Source of the DNA: Rhizobium albus | Lineage (GTDB): Bacteria; Pseudomonadota; Alphaproteobacteria; Rhizobiales; Rhizobiaceae | Assembly (NCBI GenBank): GCA_030160035.1 | Contig: BSNO01000003.1 | Span: 682,001 to 746,000, forward strand | DNA length: 64,000 bases | Direction: 5' to 3' | Notes under the pieces: model-generated | The model's input: the letters and a program-made list of their open reading frames with translations, nothing else | The model's database searches: none | What the model was told of the DNA's origin: nothing | Made by a program: the position numbers and the translations under genes | Shown here: positions 1 to 8,765 of the stretch, piece after piece | How the letters are laid out: each line of letters begins with the position of its first letter | Numbering within the stretch: position 1 is the stretch's first letter

Positions 1-685
1 CGCCGCCAGCCTGGTCGGTGATCGCAGCATTCAGCCGGCTGCGCGCCTCGGCGACGTTGCCGCCGGCAGCCGCGATCGATCCGCCATGGAAGTTGAGGAA
101 GATGCCGTACCATTCCGGCCCTTGAAGCTCGTCGATCATCGTCAACGCTTCGTCGGTCTCGCCCTGGCCAAGCCGTGCCCAGGAGCGCAGCAAACCGGAA
201 AGCAGCCGGTCAAGCTCGTTCACACCATCATAGTCGAGCAAGGTCTCGACCGTGTTGAATTCCCGATTGCGGAGTGCTTCGACGGCGCGGATCAGATCCG
301 TTGCCCGCTCGATCGAGGCATCGTCCTTCAGTTCTTCGGCAAGCATCAGTCCTTCATCGAACTGACCCTCGGCGATGTGGGCAAGCATAAGCCGCTGCTT
401 GATCTCGTTGTTGCCCGGATCGAAGGCGAGTGCCCGGGCATAGAAACCGATGGCCGATGCCGTATCCCGATCCACATCCGCGGTGCGCGCTGCCAGGAAT
501 GCGCCGGCGAAGCTACCGATCGATTCGGCATCCAATGGGATGGCGGGGACGTCTTCCGCTGCTTCCGCGGGAGGCGGCGAAGCCTCCTGTGCATTTGCCG
601 ACATCAGAGCGGAAAAGCCGACAACCGCGGCAATCAAGCCGATCGCCGCTGATCCAGCCAGCCGCTCGATCCATCCCTTCAGCAT
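1..685 (-). CDS. Secreted TPR-type repeat protein, C-terminus beyond the window
   Basis: The minus-strand frame is open from an ATG at 685 to the window edge, giving 228 codons without a stop. The first 33 residues look like a signal peptide: a charged start, then a run of Ala, Ile, Leu and Val ending SANAQ. After an Ala/Pro/Glu linker, helical repeats such as 'AIGFYARALAFDPGNNEIK' resemble tetratricopeptide repeats. The protein is therefore probably periplasmic and scaffolding or protein-binding. It lies downstream of the polyprenyl synthase gene on the same strand, with about 150 bases between them. The exact role is unknown, and the missing C-terminus prevents a family assignment. Confidence 0.75.
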   Translation of the reverse strand, partial: MLKGWIERLAGSAAIGLIAAVVGFSALMSANAQEASPPPAEAAEDVPAIPLDAESIGSFAGAFLAARTADVDRDTASAIGFYARALAFDPGNNEIKQRLMLAHIAEGQFDEGLMLAEELKDDASIERATDLIRAVEALRNREFNTVETLLDYDGVNELDRLLSGLLRSWARLGQGETDEALTMIDELQGPEWYGIFLNFHGGSIAAAGGNVAEARSRLNAAITDQAGG

Positions 686-832
686 TCGCAAGCCCTTCCA
701 GTCTTAGGCACGGTCGCGCCCGTTGGGCCACCGTCTGACAGCACAGCATGGCTTTTTTTGGTGGCTTGGCAATAAGCGCCAGGTCACGCCTTTGTGTGCG
801 CGGCAAAGCGCGCCTTGGCCGATGTTGCGCCC

Positions 833-1849
833 TCAGGTCACGCGGCTGATGCAGAAATCGATCACTTCGAGCAACGCCGCCTTGTGTTCTGATTCGGGCA
901 TCGGGGCGAGCGCGTCGCGCGCCATGTCGCCATAATGGTTGGCGCGCGCGATCGTGTCCGACAAGGCGTTGTATTTGGTCATCAGGCCGAGCGCCTTCTC
1001 GAGCGCCATATCGTCGTTCTCGCCTGTTTCGATTGCCGAGCGCCAGAAGGCGCGCTCGTCTTCCGTGCCGCGACGGTAGGACAGGACGATCGGCAGCGTG
1101 ACCTTGCCTTCGCGGAAATCGTCGCCGACATTCTTGCCGAGATCGGCAGCCTTGCCGCCATAGTCGAGAACGTCGTCGACGAGCTGGAAGGCGAGACCGA
1201 GATTGGTGCCGTAGGACGAAAGCGCCTTGCGGGTCGCCTTGTCGGACCCGGCAACGATCGGCCCCACTTCGGCAGCCGCGGCAAAGAGAGCGGCGGTCTT
1301 GGCGCGGATGACGGCGAGATAGTCGTCTTCCGTCGTTTCCATGTTCTTGGCGACGGACAATTGCAGCACTTCGCCTTCGGCAATGACGGCTGCCGCGCTC
1401 GACAGCACGTCGAGCGCATCCAGCGAACCGACCTCGACCATCATCTTGAACGCTTGACCGAGCAGGAAGTCGCCGACGAGCACGCTCGCCTGATTGCCCC
1501 AGATGATGCGCGCCGTGGAGGAGCCGCGACGCATGTCGCTTTCATCCACCACGTCGTCATGCAGCAGCGTCGCCGTATGCATGAACTCGACCGAGGTCGC
1601 GAGCTTGATGTGATGATCGCCGGAGTAGCCGCACATCTGCGCAGCCGAGAGCGTCAGCATGGGGCGCAACCGCTTGCCGCCGGACGCAATCAGATGCCGC
1701 GCGATTTCCGGAATCATCTCCACATGGGAGCCAGCCTTAGCCAGGATCAGTTGATTGACGCGTTCCATGTCGGCTTTCGTCAAATCCTGCAAAGGTTTGA
1801 CCGACGCTGCCTGATTCTTTTTCTCGTCCAGCGGGATGACGACGCCCAC
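833..1849 (-). CDS. ispB: Long-chain polyprenyl diphosphate synthase (octaprenyl/decaprenyl)
   Basis: This enzyme adds isopentenyl units to an allylic diphosphate to make the ubiquinone side chain. The 338-residue product has GGKRLRP at 57-63, the first Asp-rich motif DDVVD at 98-102 followed by MRRG, and the second DDVLD at 225-229, which is the trans-polyprenyl synthase signature. Chain length cannot be read from the sequence, but relatives in this order usually make Q-10, so decaprenyl is likely. The start is a GTG at 1849 with AGGAG nine bases upstream. It is divergent from the DUF2007 gene. UbiA in this window uses its product. Confidence 0.93.
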   Translation of the reverse strand: MGVVIPLDEKKNQAASVKPLQDLTKADMERVNQLILAKAGSHVEMIPEIARHLIASGGKRLRPMLTLSAAQMCGYSGDHHIKLATSVEFMHTATLLHDDVVDESDMRRGSSTARIIWGNQASVLVGDFLLGQAFKMMVEVGSLDALDVLSSAAAVIAEGEVLQLSVAKNMETTEDDYLAVIRAKTAALFAAAAEVGPIVAGSDKATRKALSSYGTNLGLAFQLVDDVLDYGGKAADLGKNVGDDFREGKVTLPIVLSYRRGTEDERAFWRSAIETGENDDMALEKALGLMTKYNALSDTIARANHYGDMARDALAPMPESEHKAALLEVIDFCISRVT

Positions 1850-1959
1850 GCGCTCACACTCCTGTTCAAATCATGGTTGAAAGCATAGAAAGGGGCGGGT
1901 TGCCCGGCAAGTGGCGAATTGGCGCGCTCACAGCGACGCGCAGGATGAAAGGAACGGCC

Positions 1960-2187
1960 ATGGAGGAATTGATCAGGACGAACGATCCGGTGATCATCTC
2001 CTTTGCCGAGAGTCTCCTGAAGGAAGCGGAGATCGGCTATTTCATCGCCGACCAGAACATGAGCATCGCGGAAGGTTCGATCGGCGTGCTGGCCAAGCGC
2101 ATTCTTGTCGATTCCGACCAGGCAATCGCGGCGCGCCGCCTGATGATCGACGCCGGCATCGGCCAGGAACTGCGCGAACAGCGGTGA
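1960..2187 (+). CDS. DUF2007 family small protein
   Basis: The 75-residue product matches the DUF2007 (putative signal-transducing) family pattern: an N-terminal 'LIRTNDPVIISFAESLLKEA' block followed by 'GSIGVLAKRILVDSDQ' and a helical end. This ACT-like small domain is annotated in many alphaproteobacteria but has no proven function. I chose the ATG at 1960 over longer in-frame starts because an AAAGGA Shine-Dalgarno sits just upstream. The next gene begins eight bases after the stop, so the two are probably cotranscribed. In other rhizobia it also precedes a TrmN6-like methyltransferase. Confidence 0.8.
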   Translation: MEELIRTNDPVIISFAESLLKEAEIGYFIADQNMSIAEGSIGVLAKRILVDSDQAIAARRLMIDAGIGQELREQR

Positions 2188-2194
2188 GAGTTCG

Positions 2195-2989
2195 GTGACC
2201 GGATCTTCTGTCCTTGAAGACGATCAATTCGCCGAGACGGTCGACGCTTTCCATCGCGGCGGCTTCGCGCTCGTGCAGCCGAAGGGCAGGGGCCATCGCG
2301 CCGGCATGGATGCCATGCTTCTGGCCGCGATGGTGCCTGGATCGGCCAGAGGCCAACTTGCCGATCTCGGCGCCGGTGCCGGCGCAGCCGGCCTGGCCGC
2401 TGCCTCACGCCTCGGCGCACTGCACGTCACCCTGTTCGAGCGCTCCGCGATGATGGCGGAATTCGCCCGCAAATCGCTCGATCTCGAGCAAAATCGGCAT
2501 GTGCGCGATCGCGTCGATATCGTCGAGGCGGATGTGACGCTGACGGGCCGTGCGCGTGTCGCCGCCGGCCTCAAGGACGATGCCTTCGAGCACGTCATCA
2601 TGAACCCGCCCTTCAATCCAGAGGCGGACCGCCAGACGCCGGACCGGATCAAGGCCGAAGCTCATGCCATGCCGACGGGCCTGTTCGAGAACTGGATCCG
2701 CACGGCATGCGCGATCGCAAAGCCCGGCGGGCAGTTATCCCTCATCGCGAGACCCGTCTCGATCGGCGACATCATCGCCGCATGCGGGCGCCGCTTCGGT
2801 GGCCTTCAGATCACGCCTGTCCATCCGCGCGTGGGCGAGCCGGCGATCCGCATTCTCGTCACCGCGATCAAAGGCAGCAGGGCCTCCCTCATTCTGCGCT
2901 CGCCCCTGATCATGCACGAAGGCGAAAGTCATGCCTTCTCGCCGGCGGTCGACGCTATGAACAACGGGCTTTGCGACTATCCCCGCTGA
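2195..2989 (+). CDS. TrmN6-like SAM-dependent N6-adenine methyltransferase
   Basis: The 264-residue protein is a class I SAM-dependent methyltransferase. It has the SAM-binding loop DLGAGAGA at 57-64 and the catalytic NPPF motif at 137-140, typical of N6-adenine or glutamine methyltransferases. The closest characterised group is tRNA1(Val) (adenine37-N6)-methyltransferase (TrmN6/YfiC), so tRNA modification is the best guess. Translation starts at a GTG eight bases after the DUF2007 stop, which suggests coupling. The substrate is inferred from family only. Confidence 0.82.
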   Translation: MTGSSVLEDDQFAETVDAFHRGGFALVQPKGRGHRAGMDAMLLAAMVPGSARGQLADLGAGAGAAGLAAASRLGALHVTLFERSAMMAEFARKSLDLEQNRHVRDRVDIVEADVTLTGRARVAAGLKDDAFEHVIMNPPFNPEADRQTPDRIKAEAHAMPTGLFENWIRTACAIAKPGGQLSLIARPVSIGDIIAACGRRFGGLQITPVHPRVGEPAIRILVTAIKGSRASLILRSPLIMHEGESHAFSPAVDAMNNGLCDYPR

Positions 2990-3103
2990 GCAGCGGACCA
3001 CGTTCCTGAGCGATCGCTGCAACTGTCCGGGCGCCATTGCGTTTGGCAGGACGGACCATACATCTTCCCAAGACAAGAACCTTCAAGCAGGCAAGGCGGC
3101 GCA

Positions 3104-3970
3104 ATGGCATTCTATGACGCTCTTCTCCCAAGGCGGATGAAGAAGGACCTCACGATCATTCCAGTTGTCCGCCTGCAGGGAACGATCATGACCGGCGGAA
3201 GCCAGTTTCGACCGGCCCTGAACCTGGCAAGCGTCGCCGGTAGCCTGGACAAGGCCTTTTCGATGAAACGCTCGCCTGCCGTCGCCATCATCGTCAATTC
3301 GCCAGGCGGTTCGCCCGTGCAGTCGCGCCTCATCTTCAAGCGCATCCGCGATCTGGCCGACGAGAAGCAGAAGCGCGTCCACATCTTCGTGGAGGATGTC
3401 GCTGCGTCCGGCGGCTACATGATCGCGCTTGCCGGCGACGAGATCATCGCCGACCCGTCCTCCATCGTCGGCTCGATCGGTGTCGTCTCCGCCTCTTTCG
3501 GCTTTCCGGAGCTTTTGAAGAAGATCGGCGTGGAGCGCCGCGTCTATACGGCCGGCCAGAGCAAGGTGTCGCTCGATCCCTTCCAGCCGGAGAAGGAAGC
3601 CGATGTCGAGCACCTGAAGTCGCTGCAGCGGGATGTGCATGCGACGTTCATCGATCTCGTTAAGGCGCGCCGTCAGGGCAAGCTTGCGGCGGACGATGAC
3701 ACGCTCTTCAACGGATTGTTCTGGTCCGGCGTAAAGGGTCGCGAGCTTGGGCTCGTCGATGAGCTCGGCGACATGCACGGTTTTCTCAAGGCTCGTTACG
3801 GCGAAAAGATGCGCACACGCCTGATCGCGCCTCGGCGCGGCCTCTTTGGCGGCCGGATCCCGGCTTCCATCGGTGGCGACGATTTCGCTCAAACTATTGC
3901 CGCAAGTGCGACGCAGGGTGTTGCGGATGCATTGGAAAACAAGGCAATCTGGGGCCGTTACGGCTTGTGA
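3104..3970 (+). CDS. S49 family serine peptidase (SppA/SohB-like)
   Basis: This 288-residue protein is a short S49 peptidase related to signal peptide peptidase SppA and SohB. Ser102 lies in VAASGGY, and Lys154 in AGQSKVSLDPF follows 52 residues later, the usual spacing of the Ser-Lys dyad. The motif NSPGG at 65-69 is also conserved. There is no obvious membrane segment, so it is the compact single-domain form. The family cleaves remnant signal peptides or misfolded membrane proteins. A small membrane-protein gene follows within 25 bases, and the glyQS genes lie just beyond. Confidence 0.9.
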   Translation: MAFYDALLPRRMKKDLTIIPVVRLQGTIMTGGSQFRPALNLASVAGSLDKAFSMKRSPAVAIIVNSPGGSPVQSRLIFKRIRDLADEKQKRVHIFVEDVAASGGYMIALAGDEIIADPSSIVGSIGVVSASFGFPELLKKIGVERRVYTAGQSKVSLDPFQPEKEADVEHLKSLQRDVHATFIDLVKARRQGKLAADDDTLFNGLFWSGVKGRELGLVDELGDMHGFLKARYGEKMRTRLIAPRRGLFGGRIPASIGGDDFAQTIAASATQGVADALENKAIWGRYGL

Positions 3971-3993
3971 AGACTGATCTCCCGGAGACAAGA

Positions 3994-4191
3994 ATGCCGC
4001 AGATCCTGCTTTTGGCAGCGGTGGGGGCGATTGCCTGGTATGGCTATCGCCGCCTGCTGAAGGAGGCCGAGCGCGTGAATGCCCGTGTCCGCCAGGCCGA
4101 GAAGGAAGCGGAAAACCGCTCGACCGGAACACTGGTCAAGGATCCCGTGACGGGCGAATACCGGCTGGAAAAACGCGACAAGACGGACTGA
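3994..4191 (+). CDS. Small single-pass membrane protein of unknown function
   Basis: The 65-residue product has a short hydrophobic N-terminal segment (about residues 3-18) followed by a charged, probably coiled helix ([19 protein letters not shown]) and a tail '[14 protein letters not shown]'. A single membrane anchor with a cytosolic helix is likely. I preferred the ATG at 3994, preceded by GGAG with seven bases spacing, to a GTG at 3967 that would overlap the peptidase stop. Proteins like this lie between the S49 peptidase and glyQ in related genomes as conserved hypotheticals. No function is known. Confidence 0.75.
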   Translation: MPQILLLAAVGAIAWYGYRRLLKEAERVNARVRQAEKEAENRSTGTLVKDPVTGEYRLEKRDKTD

Positions 4192-4306
4192 CCGGCGGTG
4201 CTTCGGCTCCCGCCGCCGCTTGACCGGCGATAGCCTGCGTGGCACCTGTCCCGCGACCTTTGAGGCGGATGCCGCCACACCAAGCTTGACCGGACCGGGA
4301 CATGTC

Positions 4307-5254
4307 ATGACCACCGACCACATGAACCCCACGCGCTCGTTTCAGGGCCTGATCCTGACGCTTCACAACTATTGGGCAAGCTATGGCTGCGTCGTGCTGC
4401 AGCCCTACGACATGGAAGTCGGCGCCGGTACGTTCCATCCGGCAACGACGCTGCGGGCGCTCGGGCCGAAGCCCTGGAACGCTGCCTATGTGCAGCCCTC
4501 GCGCCGCCCGACCGACGGTCGCTACGGGGAAAACCCGAACCGGCTGCAGCACTATTACCAGTACCAGGTCATCCTGAAGCCATCGCCGCCGAACCTGCAG
4601 GAGCTCTATCTCGGCTCGCTGAAGGCGATCGGACTTGACCCGATGCTGCATGACATCCGCTTCGTGGAAGACGATTGGGAAAGCCCGACGCTCGGTGCCT
4701 GGGGCCTCGGCTGGGAATGCTGGTGCGACGGCATGGAAGTGTCGCAGTTCACCTATTTCCAGCAGGTCTGCGGCATCGAATGCGCGCCCGTGGCCGGCGA
4801 ACTGACCTATGGCCTGGAACGCCTCGCCATGTATGTGCAGGGCGTCGACAGCGTCTACGACCTCAATTTCAATGGCCGCGAGGGCGACGAGAAGGTCACC
4901 TATGGCGACATCTTCCTGCAGGCCGAGCAGGAATATTCGAGGCACAATTTCGAATTCGCCAACACCAAGATGCTGCTCAAGCACTTTGAGGACGCCGAAG
5001 CGGAATGCCAGGCTTTGCTGCAAGCGGGAGCGCCGGGCGATAACTCCAATCAGCGCCTGCACAAATGCGTGTTGCCCGCCTACGACCAGTGCATCAAGGC
5101 AAGCCACATCTTCAACCTGCTGGACGCGCGCGGCGTGATCTCCGTCACGGAACGCCAGAGCTACATCCTGCGCGTCCGCAACCTCTCCAAGGCGTGCGGC
5201 GAAGCGTTCCTCCTGACCGATGCCGGCGGAGCATCGATCGCCGCCGCAGCCTGA
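4307..5254 (+). CDS. glyQ: Glycine-tRNA ligase alpha subunit
   Basis: This is the catalytic alpha subunit of the bacterial alpha2-beta2 glycyl-tRNA synthetase, which charges tRNA-Gly with glycine. The 315-residue sequence carries the hallmark blocks '[19 protein letters not shown]', '[14 protein letters not shown]', '[20 protein letters not shown]' and 'YGLERLAMY'. The start at 4307 is the first good ATG after a CCGGGA element. A second ATG at 4322 would remove only five residues. The beta-subunit gene follows after 36 bases, as expected for the pair. Confidence 0.97.
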   Translation: MTTDHMNPTRSFQGLILTLHNYWASYGCVVLQPYDMEVGAGTFHPATTLRALGPKPWNAAYVQPSRRPTDGRYGENPNRLQHYYQYQVILKPSPPNLQELYLGSLKAIGLDPMLHDIRFVEDDWESPTLGAWGLGWECWCDGMEVSQFTYFQQVCGIECAPVAGELTYGLERLAMYVQGVDSVYDLNFNGREGDEKVTYGDIFLQAEQEYSRHNFEFANTKMLLKHFEDAEAECQALLQAGAPGDNSNQRLHKCVLPAYDQCIKASHIFNLLDARGVISVTERQSYILRVRNLSKACGEAFLLTDAGGASIAAAA

Positions 5255-5290
5255 CGGCTGGCTCGCCTCCCATTCATTTCGGATACACCC

Positions 5291-7606
5291 ATGCCCGATC
5301 TTCTGCTTGAACTTCGTTCCGAGGAAATTCCTGCTCGCATGCAGCGCAAGGCTGCAGGCGATCTGCGCAAGTTGGTGACGGATGCGCTGGTGGATGCGGG
5401 GCTGACCTATGAAGGCGCGCAGGAATACTGGACGCCGCGCCGGCTGACGCTCGACATTCGCGGCCTGACGGCGAAGTCGGCCGATCTTAAGGAAGAGCGC
5501 AAAGGACCGCGCACCGACGCGCCGGAAAAGGCGATCGAGGGGTTTCTGCGCGGGGCAGGGCTCGCCTCCATCGACCAGGCGAAGATCGTCTCCGACCCGA
5601 AGAAGGGTGAGTTTTACGTCGCGATCATTGAAAAGCCGGGCCGCGCTGCCGAGGCGATCATTGCCGATGTGATGCCTGGCATCATCCGCGATTTCCCTTG
5701 GCCGAAGTCCATGCGCTGGGGCAGGGCCTCGGCAAAGCCCGGATCGCTGCGCTGGGTGCGCCCGCTGCAGTCCATCGTCTGCACCTTCGGGCCGGAGACG
5801 GAAGAGCCGGTCGTGGTCGATTTCGAGATCGACGGCATTCGCGCCGGCAATGTGACCTACGGCCATCGCTTCCATGACCCTGACGCGATTACCGTGCGCC
5901 GCTTCGACGACTACGCCGACAAGCTGATGAAGGCGAAGGTCGTGCTCGATCCCGCGCGCCGCAAGGAAATCATCGCCACGGACGCGAAAAACCTCGCCTT
6001 CGCCTCGGGTCTCGAATTGGTCGAGGACGAGGCGCTGCTTGAAGAGGTCTCCGGTCTCGTCGAGTGGCCGGTCGTCCTCATGGGCTCGTTCGACGAGGCA
6101 TTCCTGTCGATTCCGCCGGAAGTCATCCGGCTGACGATCAAGGCCAACCAGAAATGCTTCGTGCTCCGTCCGCAGTCGGGCGAGGGGCTGGCGAACCGGT
6201 TCATCCTCGTCGCCAACATCGAGGCGAGCGATGGCGGCAAGGAAATCATCTACGGCAACGGCAAGGTCGTGCGCGCGCGCCTCTCCGACGCGCTCTATTT
6301 CTGGCAGTCCGACCAGGGCGATCTGCCCGACCTTGACATGCTGACGGCGTCTGCCGAGAAGTTTGGTCTCGACCTGAAGAAGCCGCTCGACCAGCGCATG
6401 GCCAAGCTCGACCATCTCGGCGTGACGTTCCATGCCAAGCTCGGCACGCAAGGGGAGCGCGTCGAACGCATCCGGCGCCTGGCGCGTGAACTGGCCCCGA
6501 TCGTCGGCGCCGATCCCGATCTTGCCGACCGCGCCGCCGTGCTTGCCAAGGCGGATCTGACCACCGACGCCGTCGGCGAGTTCCCCGAGCTCCAGGGCCT
6601 GATGGGCCGTCGCTATGCCGAATTGCAGGGCGAAAACCCGGCGGTCGCCGCTGCCATCGAAGATCACTACAAGCCGCTCGGACCCACCGACACCGTGCCT
6701 CGCGACCCCGTCACCATCGCCGTAGCGCTTGCCGACAAGCTGGATTTGCTTGTTGGGTTTTGGGCGATCGATGAGAAGCCAACGGGGAGCAAGGATCCTT
6801 ACGCGCTGCGGCGTGCGGCGCTCGGGGTTATCCGGCTGGTGCTGGAGAATGGGGTTTCCACCAACTTGATGGATATTCTGGGCTACAATTCATACACGAT
6901 GCACTTTTTTGATTTCTTGGATTATATCGCTAGCGACCGGTATGCAGAAGAACGTTTTAATAAAAGTAATGTTCGAGGACAAAGGTCAGAGTTGTTGCTT
7001 CACGGCGAATTGGCGTTACACGGACGTGACCCCTCATTTGATCATAGTGCTTCCAAGTATGAGCATGATCGTGAAAGATTGACGGGGTTGGACCTCCTCT
7101 CCTTTTTCCACGATCGCCTCAAGGTCTACCTGCGTGACCAGGGCGCCCGGCACGATCTGATCGACGCTGTCATCACGCCTGAAGCAGACGACCTCCTGGC
7201 CGTCTCCCAGCGTGTTCAGGCGCTTGGTCAACTGCTTGAGACGGAAGAGGGAAAGAACCTTCTCGCTGGCACCAAGCGCGCGGCGAACATTCTGGCGGCG
7301 GAGGAGAAGAAGGGCACTGTTGTCGCCGATGCGGTCGATCCTGCACTCCTGCGCACGAACGAGGAGAAGCAGCTCTTCAACGCGGTGATTCAAACCGAGA
7401 GCGAAGCCGGCCAAGCGATTCAGAATGAAGACTATTCGGCCGCCATGCGCGCGCTTGCGGCATTGCGTGAGCCGATTGATTCATTCTTCGAACATGTCCT
7501 CGTAAATGACGAGGATGCCAGCGTTCGGGCCAACCGGTTGGCGCTTCTGGCGCGTATTCGATCCGCCACCGCGCAGGTTGCCGATTTCTCCCGCATCGTG
7601 GGCTGA
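5291..7606 (+). CDS. glyS: Glycine-tRNA ligase beta subunit with an internal insertion
   Basis: The beta subunit binds tRNA-Gly and supports editing and catalysis by GlyQ. The 771-residue product begins [17 protein letters not shown] and contains typical blocks 'ATTEVPRD'-like spacing, '[18 protein letters not shown]' and '[18 protein letters not shown]'. E. coli GlyS is 689 residues, and this protein is clearly longer. The excess lies at about residues 520-599, where an AT-richer segment with unusual codons separates two conserved blocks in frame. The C-terminal anticodon-binding-like region is intact, ending in DFSRIVG. The gene is very probably functional, since no stop or frameshift is present. 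Confidence 0.95.
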   Translation: MPDLLLELRSEEIPARMQRKAAGDLRKLVTDALVDAGLTYEGAQEYWTPRRLTLDIRGLTAKSADLKEERKGPRTDAPEKAIEGFLRGAGLASIDQAKIVSDPKKGEFYVAIIEKPGRAAEAIIADVMPGIIRDFPWPKSMRWGRASAKPGSLRWVRPLQSIVCTFGPETEEPVVVDFEIDGIRAGNVTYGHRFHDPDAITVRRFDDYADKLMKAKVVLDPARRKEIIATDAKNLAFASGLELVEDEALLEEVSGLVEWPVVLMGSFDEAFLSIPPEVIRLTIKANQKCFVLRPQSGEGLANRFILVANIEASDGGKEIIYGNGKVVRARLSDALYFWQSDQGDLPDLDMLTASAEKFGLDLKKPLDQRMAKLDHLGVTFHAKLGTQGERVERIRRLARELAPIVGADPDLADRAAVLAKADLTTDAVGEFPELQGLMGRRYAELQGENPAVAAAIEDHYKPLGPTDTVPRDPVTIAVALADKLDLLVGFWAIDEKPTGSKDPYALRRAALGVIRLVLENGVSTNLMDILGYNSYTMHFFDFLDYIASDRYAEERFNKSNVRGQRSELLLHGELALHGRDPSFDHSASKYEHDRERLTGLDLLSFFHDRLKVYLRDQGARHDLIDAVITPEADDLLAVSQRVQALGQLLETEEGKNLLAGTKRAANILAAEEKKGTVVADAVDPALLRTNEEKQLFNAVIQTESEAGQAIQNEDYSAAMRALAALREPIDSFFEHVLVNDEDASVRANRLALLARIRSATAQVADFSRIVG

Positions 7607-7632
7607 AACCAATAACAGTCCCTGACGTTTCT

Positions 7633-7650
7633 CCTGCGAAATTTCGCAGG
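7633..7650. repeat. Perfect 18-base inverted repeat between glyS and the PH-domain gene
   Basis: The sequence CCTGCGAAATTTCGCAGG is its own reverse complement. It lies 27 bases after the glyS stop and just before the Shine-Dalgarno of the next gene. It lacks a T-run, so a terminator is unlikely. A regulator operator or an RNA hairpin at the 5' end of the next transcript are both possible. Confidence 0.55.
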
Positions 7651-7671
7651 GGCAATCTGGAGACAAAGCGC

Positions 7672-8049
7672 ATGGGACTGTTCAGCGGCCTGCTAGGCCA
7701 CGCGTCCGACCTCGACATTGCAGGCGTGACGGAGGAATTGCGGCCGATCCTGGCGGATGGCGAGGAAGTCGAACTCGGCTTCCAGATCATCCGCGACCAG
7801 ATGATTTTCACCGACCGTCGCATCATCCTGATCGACAAGCAGGGCATGACCGGGCGCAAGCGCGAATATCTGTCGATCCCGTATAAGTCGATCACCATGT
7901 TCTCGGTCGAGAACAATGGTTCGTTCGACATGGATGCCGAGATGAAGGTCTGGATTTCAGGCCAGGGCGCGCCGATCGCGAAGACGCTCGACCGCAAGTC
8001 GAACGTCGCCGGTATCCAGAGCGCGCTGGCGAAGGGCGTCTGCCGTTAG
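7672..8049 (+). CDS. Bacterial PH-domain protein
   Basis: The 125-residue protein matches the bacterial pleckstrin-homology family (bPH, PF08000-like). It has strands 'EEVELGFQIIRDQMIFTDRR' and 'YLSIPYKSITMFSVE', with the repeated small turns of the fold, and a C-terminal helix. No membrane segment is visible. The family's role is uncertain, and oligomeric bPH proteins have been linked to envelope stress and motility in a few organisms. The ATG at 7672 follows GGAG at a suitable distance. The stop codon TAG is formed by the first bases of a RIME-like repeat. Confidence 0.8.
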   Translation: MGLFSGLLGHASDLDIAGVTEELRPILADGEEVELGFQIIRDQMIFTDRRIILIDKQGMTGRKREYLSIPYKSITMFSVENNGSFDMDAEMKVWISGQGAPIAKTLDRKSNVAGIQSALAKGVCR

Positions 8050-8140
8050 AGCGTTTCCAGGTGAAGTGGACACCGGTTCGCCGTCGGGAACGCGGCAATC
8101 AAAAACTTAGAGCGGTTGAGCGATTCGAAGAATCGCGAAG
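8047..8140. repeat. RIME-like rhizobial intergenic palindromic element
   Basis: From TAGAGCGTTTCC to the perfect hairpin at 8120-8136 (arms GCGATTC and GAATCGC around GAA), this stretch has the form of the short palindromic repeats dispersed in Rhizobium, Sinorhizobium, Mesorhizobium and relatives (RIME and similar families). A second stem pairs 8051-8058 with 8086-8093 with one mismatch, and a small inner stem pairs 8060-8063 with 8071-8074. Only one copy is present in this window, so the assignment rests on resemblance to known rhizobial repeats. Confidence 0.65.
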
Positions 8141-8166
8141 CTGCGCCAATCCGGCGGATGCTCGGA

Positions 8167-8652
8167 TCAGTTCAGGCGAAGCTCGAAGGTCGTCGCGCTC
8201 ATCGATCCGGAAAGCGATGACGTCTGCGCCTCCATGTCGATGCCCTGTGCCGGGATATCGAGCGTGGCGCTCGGTGTTGGCATTACAGGAGAGATGATCT
8301 CGACCGCTTCGTCGCCGGCTGGCTCGGTCGAAGCCGCGGCGGCCATAGGACGCTGTTTTCCATAAAGCAGATCTGCGCTCGTGATCGTGACGACCGGGGT
8401 GCCGCCGAGCATGTTATCGCTGCGCGCCACCTTTTCTACGCCATTCTCCTGGAATGTGCGTGCCCCTTGCGCCTGAAGCGCCATCAGGTCGATCTCGGCC
8501 TGGGTCTGCCGCTTTTCAGGGCAGGTGGTGCAGGTGATCACGTCCACGCTGGAAAAGCCCGGCTCGCGCGGCTGCCAGGTTTCGACAGACTGCGCTGCCG
8601 CCGGCAAGCATGCCACAGAAACCAAGGAGACTGCGAAAAGAACGCGCAACAT
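8167..8652 (-). CDS. Secreted hypothetical protein with a CxxC pair
   Basis: I do not recognise a named family. The 161-residue product from the ATG at 8652 has a clear signal peptide (MLRVLFAVSLVSVACLPAAA, cleavage near residue 20). The mature protein begins with a 'DVITCTTCPEKRQTQ' motif, in which the CTTC pair could form a disulfide or bind metal. The middle contains 'GGTPVVTITSADLLYG', and the end is rich in Thr, Ser, Pro and Ala. A periplasmic or exported location is likely. A RIME-like repeat lies just beyond its stop, and purD lies upstream on the same strand with its own start far away. Confidence 0.7.
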   Translation of the reverse strand: MLRVLFAVSLVSVACLPAAAQSVETWQPREPGFSSVDVITCTTCPEKRQTQAEIDLMALQAQGARTFQENGVEKVARSDNMLGGTPVVTITSADLLYGKQRPMAAAASTEPAGDEAVEIISPVMPTPSATLDIPAQGIDMEAQTSSLSGSMSATTFELRLN

Positions 8653-8765
8653 GATCGACCCCCGATAAGCCTGGCCGCCGCAAATTGGAGGCGGAGTTGA
8701 CCGCGAGGGTAGCGGCTTCACCTTTCGATCCGGTGTCGGAAAGTGCTTAATGATCTCTTAGCGGC

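Noticed and set aside
3083-4132. 349-codon antisense frame opposite the S49 peptidase
   Set aside because: No motif is present, and the sense-strand peptidase has both catalytic residues.
4136-6667. 843-codon open frame on the minus strand opposite glyQ and glyS
   Set aside because: It is the antisense of strongly supported glyQ-glyS. Its Arg/His/Glu-rich composition is that of a high-GC shadow frame, and it has no domain-like motif.
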